Assembly: GCA_021561035.1 (NCBI GenBank)
Contig: CP067346.1
Location: 465,001-529,000, forward strand
Origin: Clostridioides sp. ES-S-0054-01
GTDB taxonomy: Bacteria > Bacillota > Clostridia > Peptostreptococcales > Peptostreptococcaceae
Direction of reading: 5' to 3'
Length of the DNA: 64,000 nt
Under the pieces are notes generated by a model, which searched no databases, was not told where the DNA came from, and worked only from the letters and a program-made list of their open reading frames with translations. The translations under genes were made by a program, and so were the position numbers. This document shows, one piece after another, positions 35,396 to 43,455 of this stretch. Each line of letters starts with the position of its first letter. Within the stretch, counting starts at the first letter, position 1.

Positions 35396-35857
35396 TAAAT
35401 AAGAGAGAACTCTAGTTAAAAAATTTTTGATATTGTTAACTATATATTAATATCAATATAATAGTTCTTAAACATCAATAATTTTAATGTTTAAAATGAT
35501 ATAAAAATTACCTATAAATAGTATACAAAACTATATTAAGTATTAATTATTTTTAAAAATCTGAGGAATATTGTTGTTTTTGTTGTTAACATACTAAAAA
35601 TAGATGTAGATTTTTTATGTGAATAACAGTATTTTGTGACCATTTGTATAATGAAAGTACAGATGCTTATATACAAATACTAAAGATTATGAACTAAGTT
35701 AAAGTGAGTAGCTAAATCATTAAGTTTAGAGATAGAGATAGTAAATAAATATTGGAGTTTATATATGGTAATCCATTTGTTAGTTGTATAACTAAATAAT
35801 TATTTATAAATTGATATTTTATTTGTTTTTAAATCTAATGTCTAAGGAGGGTTGTTT

Positions 35858-36568
35858 ATGTATAGAATAGTTATCTGTGAGGACGATATCACACAAATAA
35901 CTTTTTTAAGAGAGTGTATATTAAAGTCCTTAGAGGGTATTTCTAATCAAATTGAACTGTTTGAGTTTAATTCAGGAGAAGAGTTATTGGAGTCTAATTT
36001 GGAAGAAATTGATATATTCTTTTTAGATATTAAAATGCTTAAACTAACAGGTATGGATGTGGCTAAAATAATTAGAGAAACTAATGATACTTCTGAAATA
36101 ATATTTATAACTTCAATAGTCGATTATATACAGGAAGGCTATAAGGTAAGGGCTTATAGGTATTTATTAAAGCCTATAGATTTTGGAGATTTAAATGAAA
36201 GTATTTTGAGTTGTATATCAGATATTATAAAAAAAAGAGAAAACTTTATGCTGATAGAAAATAAAGGTATAATCAATAAAATTTTAATTAATAGCATTAT
36301 GTATATAGAAGTTAGAAAAAAGGTTTTGACCATACATACTAAAGATGGTATTTATTATACTAATAATAGCATGAATAAAATAGAATTAGAACTAGAAAAA
36401 TATAATTTTTTTAGATGTCATAAGAGCTATTTAATTAGCTTGGAATATATTCAATTTATATGTAAAAATACTGTAGTTATTAATAATAAAGATATACCAG
36501 TTAGTAAATATAGAATATCTGATTTAAAGACAAAATTAACCTATTTATTGGGTGATGTATTATGCTAG
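35858..36568 (+). CDS. LytTR-family response regulator (AgrA-like)
   Basis: This encodes 236 residues. The receiver has EDD (7-9), phosphoacceptor in IDIFFLDIKMLKLTGMDV and Lys in RYLLKPIDFGD. The C-terminal LytTR DNA-binding domain (~135-230) includes the family block FFRCHKSYLISLEYIQ. The start is ATG 35858, seven bases after AAGGAGGG; an upstream TTG at 35852 is too close. It overlaps the kinase gene by seven bases. AgrA-type regulators usually answer to peptide sensors, but no agrB or agrD-like gene is seen here. Confidence 0.88.
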   Translation: MYRIVICEDDITQITFLRECILKSLEGISNQIELFEFNSGEELLESNLEEIDIFFLDIKMLKLTGMDVAKIIRETNDTSEIIFITSIVDYIQEGYKVRAYRYLLKPIDFGDLNESILSCISDIIKKRENFMLIENKGIINKILINSIMYIEVRKKVLTIHTKDGIYYTNNSMNKIELELEKYNFFRCHKSYLISLEYIQFICKNTVVINNKDIPVSKYRISDLKTKLTYLLGDVLC

Positions 36569-37881
36569 AGACAGATGTATTTTGGATTATTCTAACAATA
36601 ATTTCCACAGCGATAGAATGTGTTGTATTAAAATTTTTATTGGATGAACTTAGTGAATTAAGGAAGAATAAATTAGTCCTAAATAGTAGCATACTAATTG
36701 CAATTATGATAATTACTATGTTGACTATAATGGAGTTCAATATAAATATTAAGTTATTTATATGTATATTTATTACATATGTATTGTATAAAATAAATTA
36801 TGTAGTGAATAAGTGGAAAAGTATACTTGTAAGCTTGTTATATTGGATGTTATTAATCGGATTTGATAGTGTTGGACTAAGTATAGTAGGGATTCTTAAC
36901 TCTGTACAAAATATGAGTAATTTATTAGATAATAATTTATTAAGATTAGAATTAATAATGATATCTAAGTCATTACTAATAACATTAATACCATTACTTA
37001 AAGTTATCCGATTAAAAATAAAAATAAACAAGAAGGACTGTATATATTTATCTATTCCAGTAATATCAAATATTATTAGTGTAATAGTCATATTTGAATT
37101 TATTTTTAAAGACAAGAGTATTGACTCTAAAGAAAGTTTAATAATACTTACAATATCAACTGTATTTTTACTATCAAATATTTCCTTAGTAAGTATTATA
37201 AGAAGAATAATAAAAGATAATAATTTAAGGATAGAACATGAAATTACAAAAAAAAGAATGAATATGCAATATAAATATTATTTAAATTTACAGGAATATC
37301 AGTCGAAAATAAGAAAACTATATCATGATATGAATAATCATATCATTTGTATTCAGAATGTTTATGGGAAAAATGAGTTTGCAGATAAGTATATTAAAGA
37401 TATAAATGAGCAAATAAAAGAATGTAATACTATATTTAATACACATAGTATGATTCTAGATGTTATTTTGAGTGAGAAAAAATCTATTTGTGATACGAAT
37501 AATATAATTTTTTTAGTAGATATAAATTTTTTAGAGTGTAATTTTATAGAGATGCCAGATGTATGTAGTATATTTTCAAATATGATAGATAATGCAATAG
37601 AGGCTTGTAATAAGATTCAGGATACAAATATACAAAAAAAGATTAAACTAAGAGGAACTGTTATAAATAGATTATTTGTAATAAAATGTGAAAATACCAA
37701 GATAAACGAAGTTTTATTAAAAAATAATAAAATTATTACAAGTAAGAAAGATTCATTTTTACATGGAATAGGAATAAATAGTATAAAAGATTCAGTAGAA
37801 AAATATAATGGAAATGTGGAAATACATTCAGATAAAAATAAGTTTATAGTTACTATTTATATACCATTAACTAGAAACTAA
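36562..37881 (+). CDS. GHKL-type sensor histidine kinase (AgrC-like)
   Basis: This encodes 439 residues. About six membrane helices fill the first ~220 residues. The phospho-acceptor region is KIRKLYHDMNNHIICIQNVY (His near 257), typical of AgrC/SpaK class HPK10. The ATPase N box is IFSNMIDNAIEACNKI and the G box HGIGINSIKDSVEKYNG. The polytopic input domain suggests detection of a membrane-active ligand such as a peptide. It forms one unit with the upstream LytTR regulator. Confidence 0.87.
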   Translation: MLETDVFWIILTIISTAIECVVLKFLLDELSELRKNKLVLNSSILIAIMIITMLTIMEFNINIKLFICIFITYVLYKINYVVNKWKSILVSLLYWMLLIGFDSVGLSIVGILNSVQNMSNLLDNNLLRLELIMISKSLLITLIPLLKVIRLKIKINKKDCIYLSIPVISNIISVIVIFEFIFKDKSIDSKESLIILTISTVFLLSNISLVSIIRRIIKDNNLRIEHEITKKRMNMQYKYYLNLQEYQSKIRKLYHDMNNHIICIQNVYGKNEFADKYIKDINEQIKECNTIFNTHSMILDVILSEKKSICDTNNIIFLVDINFLECNFIEMPDVCSIFSNMIDNAIEACNKIQDTNIQKKIKLRGTVINRLFVIKCENTKINEVLLKNNKIITSKKDSFLHGIGINSIKDSVEKYNGNVEIHSDKNKFIVTIYIPLTRN

Positions 37882-38384
37882 TTCTAGTTGGAACTTTAAA
37901 ATGCCCAGTTGGAGCAATGGCATTGAAAAGTGATATAGAGTATGCTATCTTTTAAGCATAGAAGATTTAAGGGTGATAGTACTTAATAAAACAATAGAAG
38001 AAAAAAATATTACTTATATTTATTTTTATAATGTTAATAGTTGGAAAAATATAGTAACAAAGTCGAGGTAAAAGATGAAAAAATTTAAAATGTAAGTCTG
38101 GGAAAATTTATAATGAGTGATATAGAAATAGCAAATTAACAATTTATATTTAGTGGAATTGATGCTACTAATCAATGCTAAAAAAACAGAAAATTTATAA
38201 TTTATAGAATAATGTTGCGAATAGACCGTATGGAGCATTCTGTAGGAAAAACTCCAAAAGGGACAGTAACATATTAAAAAAGACTAGTCAATTTATATGA
38301 ATGGTGAAAGTACTAGATGTGTTTTTTAGAATGAAATATGTTATAGAGTTTTTCCTGTAAATATGAATAAGGAGGATTCTAATT
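37882..38384. other. Intergenic region before third ABC operon
   Basis: No supported gene is seen. A short frame near 38218 reads RIDRMEHSVGKTPKGTVTY and stops; it has no start with a ribosome binding site and may be a relic. AAGGAGG at 38369-38375 belongs to the next gene. Confidence 0.35.
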
Positions 38385-40934
38385 GTGATTAATATTAAAC
38401 TTGCAGTGTCGTATTTAAAAAAACAAAAAGGAAAAACTTTATCATTAATACTCAGTATAGGGATTGCTGTTATGCTAGTTTTTTCATTAAGTGTTATTAA
38501 TGAGTCTCAAGGTCAATCAGATATAAATCATGCATACAAAAACTCAGGAGATTATCATGCTTTTTATGAAGATGTAAATAGCGATATAGTAAAAAAACTT
38601 AATAGTGAAGAAGGTATAAAAGAATTCAATGATGTACTTAAATTTGGAGAAATTGTAAGTAAAGATAATGGAGCATCTCTAAATTTATGCTCTTACAATA
38701 AAGATTTTTTAGATTCTACTAGATATAAGTTAATTAGAGGTAGAGAGCCTAGAAATTCTAATGAATTAGTAATAGAACAAAAAGTTTTAGGTAAAATGGA
38801 ATTAGATGTCAAATTAAATCAAACTATTGATTTTCAGATTGTTAATGAGTATATAAATAAAAATAATGAAAATTCTATTTATAGTAAAGATAAGCAATTT
38901 AAAATAGTTGGTATTTTAAGTAAATCTGATGAATACTATGAAAGTTTAAATGAATATAAGGTAAGAGCTTTTACATATTCAAATAATGGTAAAGGTATTG
39001 TTCCATCTGAATTAATAAATCATATGGGGACATTAAAACTTAATACAAAAGATTTAGACACTCAGAAAGTAGTGAATTTAGGGGTAAAATATAAGTTAAC
39101 AAGTAATCAATTTTATTCAAATACAGAAGTAAGTATGGCTATGTCTATGAAAAATATTTCAAAAACAACAACTTACTCAATAAAGCAAAGATTATTACCA
39201 TTATTATGTGCAACATTAGTAATATACAATATGTTTAACATAATAATACTAGATATGACCAAGCAAATTGGTTTACTTAGAGCAGTTGGAGCAAGCAAGA
39301 AAAATATTAGACGTATATTTTTTATTCAGAGTATTGTAGTTTTACTCGTGGGTATAGTAATTGGTTTACTTGGAGGTATAGTTTTTTCTTACTTAGGGCT
39401 TATGATTGTATATGATAAAAGTGCAGAATTAACTATAAATACAAATTCTATAGTTGAATCTATCATCATGTCAATTGTAGCAGTTATATTAGCTTCTGTA
39501 GTACCTATATATAGAGCTGGAAATTTATCTATAATTGATGCTATAAAAAAGACAGATAAGTTAAATTATGTTCCTAAGCTTTTGTTGTTAAAATTACATA
39601 AAAAAGTTGTTGGAATTATAAATGAGATAGCTTTTAAAAATATATTTAGGAATAAGGTTACATCAATAATAATAATAATTACGATATCACTATGTGGAGT
39701 TTTATTTATAGGTAGATTAACTTCTACAAAATTCATATATGGAAAAGAGTCAGACTCTGCTAATATAACAAGTAAATCATATGGCAATTTTGATATTTAT
39801 TTGGGGTATTCACCAATAAATGCAAATTATACATTTTCTAAGTACAATAACTACTTATTGAATGAAATAAAAGCTATTGACGATGTAACAGATATTGAAC
39901 CTAATATTTATTTAGATGGATGGTTAAGAAATACTGACTTAGAAAAAAGTTACTTGGATGAATTAAATAGAACTGGAATAAACAATAAAAATGAAACTAC
40001 AGTTTTAATTAGGGGTTACAATAAAGAGTTGTTAAATAATGTAGATAAGTATATAGATAAAGGAGAAAATATCTATAATTATACAAAAGGTGATTGTAAA
40101 AATGTTTTATTGGTAAATAATTTTTATTCTAGAATTGAATTGTCAAATAATACTCAGATTATAAAATCACCTAAAGTAGGAGACTTAATAGATATAAAAA
40201 TTCCTGTATATAAAAATGGAGAGTATACATACATAAATACAAAAGTAAGAATAGCTGGAATAATGAAAAATAGCTATATATCAGAGCAAGATGGAGAATC
40301 TCAATCAGGTGGAATTCAATTGATATTCAATGAAAAGGATTTAAAAGAATTAACAGGGATGAATTATTATAATAAAGCTTTTGTGAAGATAAAAAAAGGA
40401 ACAGATGAAAAAGTAATAAAAGAAATAAATAATATAATAGAAAAAAATGGGTTTTCAGATATAGAGGGAAGATATGTACGTAATCATTTTGGAGACCATT
40501 ATAATGATTCTTCATACAAACTAGCAATGATTTGTGTGTTTGGAGTTTTATTAATATCGTCCATAAATATTATTTTTATAGTTAGATCGAATATAATTGT
40601 AAGGCTAAGTGAGATATGTACGTTCAGAGCAGTAGGGATGTCCAAGAAAAATGTAAAAAGAATGTTAATAAAAGAAAATATAGTATATGGAGTATTAAGT
40701 ATGCTTGTGGCGGGAATCATATCTAGTTTCAATTATTATAAAATGGTTTCCGAAACTAATAAACTTAATCAACAGATATACGGTATAAACAGTTCTATTA
40801 AATTTGAAATTCCAATATTTGAGATTTTAATATTTGGATTAATATCTGTTTTCGTTTGTGTAATTGCAGTTTACTTTTCTAATAAAATGATAAATAAACT
40901 TAGTATAGTAAGTGGTATAAAAGAAAATGAATAG
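38385..40934 (+). CDS. FtsX-type ABC transporter permease
   Basis: This encodes 849 residues with the duplicated FtsX layout: helix ~17-36, extracytoplasmic part to ~265, FtsX domain ~275-400 with LLRAVGASKKNIRRIF, helix ~435, second extracytoplasmic part, and final FtsX domain with TFRAVGMSKKNVKRMLIKEN. The start is GTG 38385, nine bases after AAGGAGG. It precedes its ATPase, reversed from the 6894 operon. It is probably an antimicrobial-peptide exporter controlled by the LytTR/GHKL pair next door. Confidence 0.87.
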   Translation: MINIKLAVSYLKKQKGKTLSLILSIGIAVMLVFSLSVINESQGQSDINHAYKNSGDYHAFYEDVNSDIVKKLNSEEGIKEFNDVLKFGEIVSKDNGASLNLCSYNKDFLDSTRYKLIRGREPRNSNELVIEQKVLGKMELDVKLNQTIDFQIVNEYINKNNENSIYSKDKQFKIVGILSKSDEYYESLNEYKVRAFTYSNNGKGIVPSELINHMGTLKLNTKDLDTQKVVNLGVKYKLTSNQFYSNTEVSMAMSMKNISKTTTYSIKQRLLPLLCATLVIYNMFNIIILDMTKQIGLLRAVGASKKNIRRIFFIQSIVVLLVGIVIGLLGGIVFSYLGLMIVYDKSAELTINTNSIVESIIMSIVAVILASVVPIYRAGNLSIIDAIKKTDKLNYVPKLLLLKLHKKVVGIINEIAFKNIFRNKVTSIIIIITISLCGVLFIGRLTSTKFIYGKESDSANITSKSYGNFDIYLGYSPINANYTFSKYNNYLLNEIKAIDDVTDIEPNIYLDGWLRNTDLEKSYLDELNRTGINNKNETTVLIRGYNKELLNNVDKYIDKGENIYNYTKGDCKNVLLVNNFYSRIELSNNTQIIKSPKVGDLIDIKIPVYKNGEYTYINTKVRIAGIMKNSYISEQDGESQSGGIQLIFNEKDLKELTGMNYYNKAFVKIKKGTDEKVIKEINNIIEKNGFSDIEGRYVRNHFGDHYNDSSYKLAMICVFGVLLISSINIIFIVRSNIIVRLSEICTFRAVGMSKKNVKRMLIKENIVYGVLSMLVAGIISSFNYYKMVSETNKLNQQIYGINSSIKFEIPIFEILIFGLISVFVCVIAVYFSNKMINKLSIVSGIKENE

Positions 40935-41168
40935 AATTGCTAATTTAAATATACTGGAAGGGAATCTTCTTTATTTAACGATTTTGAATGTATTTGAAAT
41001 AATAATGCATATAATTTTTTTATTATTTTAAATAAAGTGTTTAATATTGGTATTAACTACAAATAAGTATAGTTATATCAATTAGAGGATTTAGATATGG
41101 TAGTAGAATTTATCTACAAAAATTTTAATTTAAAAATATATATTTTTGAATGGAAATGGAGATACATT

Positions 41169-41843
41169 ATGAAAATACTTAAGGTAAAAGATTTAAAAAA
41201 AATATATGGAAAATATGAGAATGAAGTTAGAGCTCTTGATGGTATTGATTTAGATATAGAGCCACATAAATTTACAGCTATTGTAGGTGCAAGTGGTTCT
41301 GGTAAAAGTACACTACTTCACTGTGTTGCAGGATTAGACAAGCCAACTTTAGGGAATGTATACTTAGATGATGTAGATTTATATACATTAAATGATAATA
41401 AGCTGTCTGAAATAAGAAGACAGGAATTTGGATTCATATTTCAAAGCTACAATTTAATACCAGTTATAGATGTATATGATAATATAGTACTTCCTGTGTT
41501 GCTTGATGGGAAGAAAGAAGACAAAGAATATGTTATGGAATTAATTAATAAGTTGGGGATTGAAAAACAAATAAAGAAATATCCTAATGAACTATCAGGA
41601 GGTCAACAACAAAGAGTTGCAATAGCTAGAGCTTTAGCCAATAGACCATCAGTAATATTTGCAGATGAACCTACTGGTAACTTAGATAGTAAGACTACAA
41701 ATGAAGTTATGAATATGCTTGAATGGTGTGTTAAAGAGTACAGACAAACGCTAGTTATGATAACTCATAATGATAATATTGCAAAGACAGCTGATAGAAT
41801 TATAACTATAAAAGATGGTAAAATAGATGAAAAAAATTATTAA
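41169..41843 (+). CDS. ABC transporter ATP-binding subunit (MacB/LolD type)
   Basis: This encodes 224 residues. Walker A is GASGSGKSTLLHCV (~41), Q-loop FIFQSYNLIP, signature LSGGQQQRVAIARAL, Walker B VIFADEPTGNLDS and switch VMITHNDNIAK. The start is ATG 41169, seven bases after GGAG; a longer frame from 41097 lacks a ribosome binding site and adds residues unlike the family. It is closely similar to the ATPase at 6894. It lies 234 bp after the permease gene. Confidence 0.88.
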   Translation: MKILKVKDLKKIYGKYENEVRALDGIDLDIEPHKFTAIVGASGSGKSTLLHCVAGLDKPTLGNVYLDDVDLYTLNDNKLSEIRRQEFGFIFQSYNLIPVIDVYDNIVLPVLLDGKKEDKEYVMELINKLGIEKQIKKYPNELSGGQQQRVAIARALANRPSVIFADEPTGNLDSKTTNEVMNMLEWCVKEYRQTLVMITHNDNIAKTADRIITIKDGKIDEKNY

Positions 41844-41938
41844 TAACAATTTATTTAGAATTAAAAATATGTTAAAAGCTGTACAAGAGTTATTATAAAT
41901 AAACATAAATCTATATATATTTTCAAATTAACCAAAAC

Positions 41939-42113
41939 TTCACATAATTTTCATATGAATTATCAATTAAATTCACATCCAAGAGTTATTATATAAACAT
42001 AAAAGATAGTAAAACTAGCTTAAAAACATAATATAATAATACCCTATACAAAATAGTGGCAACTCTCCCTCACATCCTCAATTGTTGCCACTATTTTAAT
42101 TTTTTGTATAAAA
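41939..42113 (-). repeat. Dispersed 175-bp intergenic repeat, copy B (inverted relative to copy A)
   Basis: The reverse complement matches 17295-17465. The hairpin AAATAGTGGCAAC / GTTGCCACTATTT is conserved exactly, including its 20-base loop; differences are mostly in the outer AT-rich part plus one 3-base and one 1-base indel. Here it separates the convergent ABC ATPase gene and dacF, where the hairpin could terminate both. Confidence 0.8.
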
Positions 42114-42141
42114 CAAAAAACCCCACTATAAAGCAGGGTTT
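42112..42141 (-). terminator. Terminator of dacF
   Basis: On the minus strand AAACCC, a loop, then GGGTTT forms a hairpin followed by TTTTGTTTT. It lies 28 bp after the dacF stop. Confidence 0.8.
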
Positions 42142-42168
42142 CCATTAATCTCATCTAATTTTTCGATA

Positions 42169-43398
42169 TTAAGCCTTAAAACAAACAGAATTTTTAACTT
42201 CAAGCTTTCTATTTATCTTAGCAACCTTAATCTTAATCTTATCTTTCAAAGGAATACATCCTATATTACTCTCACTTCTCACATCAACACTTCCAACAAA
42301 CTTACCAGAATCATTATAATACTTTGCAACACCAACAATATCTCCCTTATGAATAGGATAATTCATATTTTTAAACACTACCTTAGGATTAATATTCTCG
42401 TTATCTGAAACAACACCATACAAATCTTTATCAACCTTAACCGTTATTTTAAAATCATCAATACCATCAACACAAGGAGTTTCTATAATGTCCCCTTTAT
42501 GGGCTATCTTTTTAGAATGGAAATTATCTTTACCATACTTCAATAAACTAGAAGAAGAAGAAATTCTATTTTTCTTATTGCCATCACCAAGTACAACACC
42601 TATCAATCTATGATTTCTTTCGTTTTTAGCATCTTTAGGTACAATCATAGAAAATGCAAGACAATATCCAGCATTATCTGTATAGCCTGTCTTTATTCCG
42701 TCAACACCAGGTACTGAAACAAGTAGGGGATTTGTGTTATAATGTGTAAAATCTTTTTTTGTGTCATTGTATACTTGCATAGTAGTTATTCTAGTAACTT
42801 GATTTTCATAATGGTCATACATATACTTTCCAAGTGCGACTATATCATGCGCTGTTGATATATTCTCAATAGGAGGCTCTTTATGCTCTGGGTCAGTATA
42901 TATAGGAAGCCCATTTGGATTAAAATAATACGTATCAATCATTCCTATTTCTTCAGCTTTATTATTCATCATATTTACAAAATTCTTTTCAGTTTTACCA
43001 ATATGTTTAGCTATAGCTATAGCAGCATCATTTCCAGATACTAGCATAAGACCTTGCATAAGTTCTCCTAGAGATATTTCATCACCATCTTTAAGTTTAC
43101 AAGTAGAACCTCCTACTGAAGCTGTAGACTTGTCTATTTTCACCATATCAGTCTCTTTTACTTGATTCTTATCAACTGCTTCTATTGCAAGTAAGAAGGT
43201 CATCATTTTACTTAAACTTGCTAAAGGCATTTTTTCATCACTGTTTTTTTCAAATAATATTCTTTTAGTTTCCTGGTCTATAAGCAGTGCTGCTCTTGAA
43301 GCGTTTGGGACTGGTGGAGTATCTGCAAATGCAAATCCAGGAGTTATAAATATAAAAATCAATGCAAGTATTATTAACTGTTTTATTTTTCCTTTCAA
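42169..43398 (-). CDS. dacF: D-alanyl-D-alanine carboxypeptidase (class C-type low-mass PBP, DacF-like)
   Basis: This encodes 409 residues. The signal peptide runs to FAFA (~23). The three penicillin-binding motifs are present: SLSK in PLASLSKMMT, SGN in MLVSGNDAA and KTG in VDGIKTGYTDNAG. The C-terminal PBP5-like beta domain follows. It trims the terminal D-Ala of peptidoglycan stems outside the membrane. I choose TTG 43398 as start because GGAGG lies eight bases upstream and overlaps the ATG at 43413, which has no site of its own. It lies 57 bp downstream of the LevR-type gene on the same strand. Confidence 0.9.
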   Translation of the reverse strand: MKGKIKQLIILALIFIFITPGFAFADTPPVPNASRAALLIDQETKRILFEKNSDEKMPLASLSKMMTFLLAIEAVDKNQVKETDMVKIDKSTASVGGSTCKLKDGDEISLGELMQGLMLVSGNDAAIAIAKHIGKTEKNFVNMMNNKAEEIGMIDTYYFNPNGLPIYTDPEHKEPPIENISTAHDIVALGKYMYDHYENQVTRITTMQVYNDTKKDFTHYNTNPLLVSVPGVDGIKTGYTDNAGYCLAFSMIVPKDAKNERNHRLIGVVLGDGNKKNRISSSSSLLKYGKDNFHSKKIAHKGDIIETPCVDGIDDFKITVKVDKDLYGVVSDNENINPKVVFKNMNYPIHKGDIVGVAKYYNDSGKFVGSVDVRSESNIGCIPLKDKIKIKVAKINRKLEVKNSVCFKA

Positions 43399-43455
43399 AA
43401 TCTCATCCTCCATTTCATATATTAATCGACATGCACAAAATAGGTGCTGTAAATT

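Noticed and set aside
38026-38238. A 70-codon minus-strand frame between the GHKL kinase and ABC permease
   Set aside because: It has AT-rich composition, no ribosome binding site and no recognisable motif.
35128-38384. An AgrD-like or double-glycine peptide gene for the AgrA/AgrC-like pair
   Set aside because: Both intergenic gaps around the pair were scanned; no small frame with a ribosome binding site and suitable leader was found.
41097-41168. An N-terminal extension of the ABC ATPase from an upstream ATG
   Set aside because: There is no ribosome binding site, the added residues are unlike the family, and the ATG at 41169 has GGAG at proper spacing.
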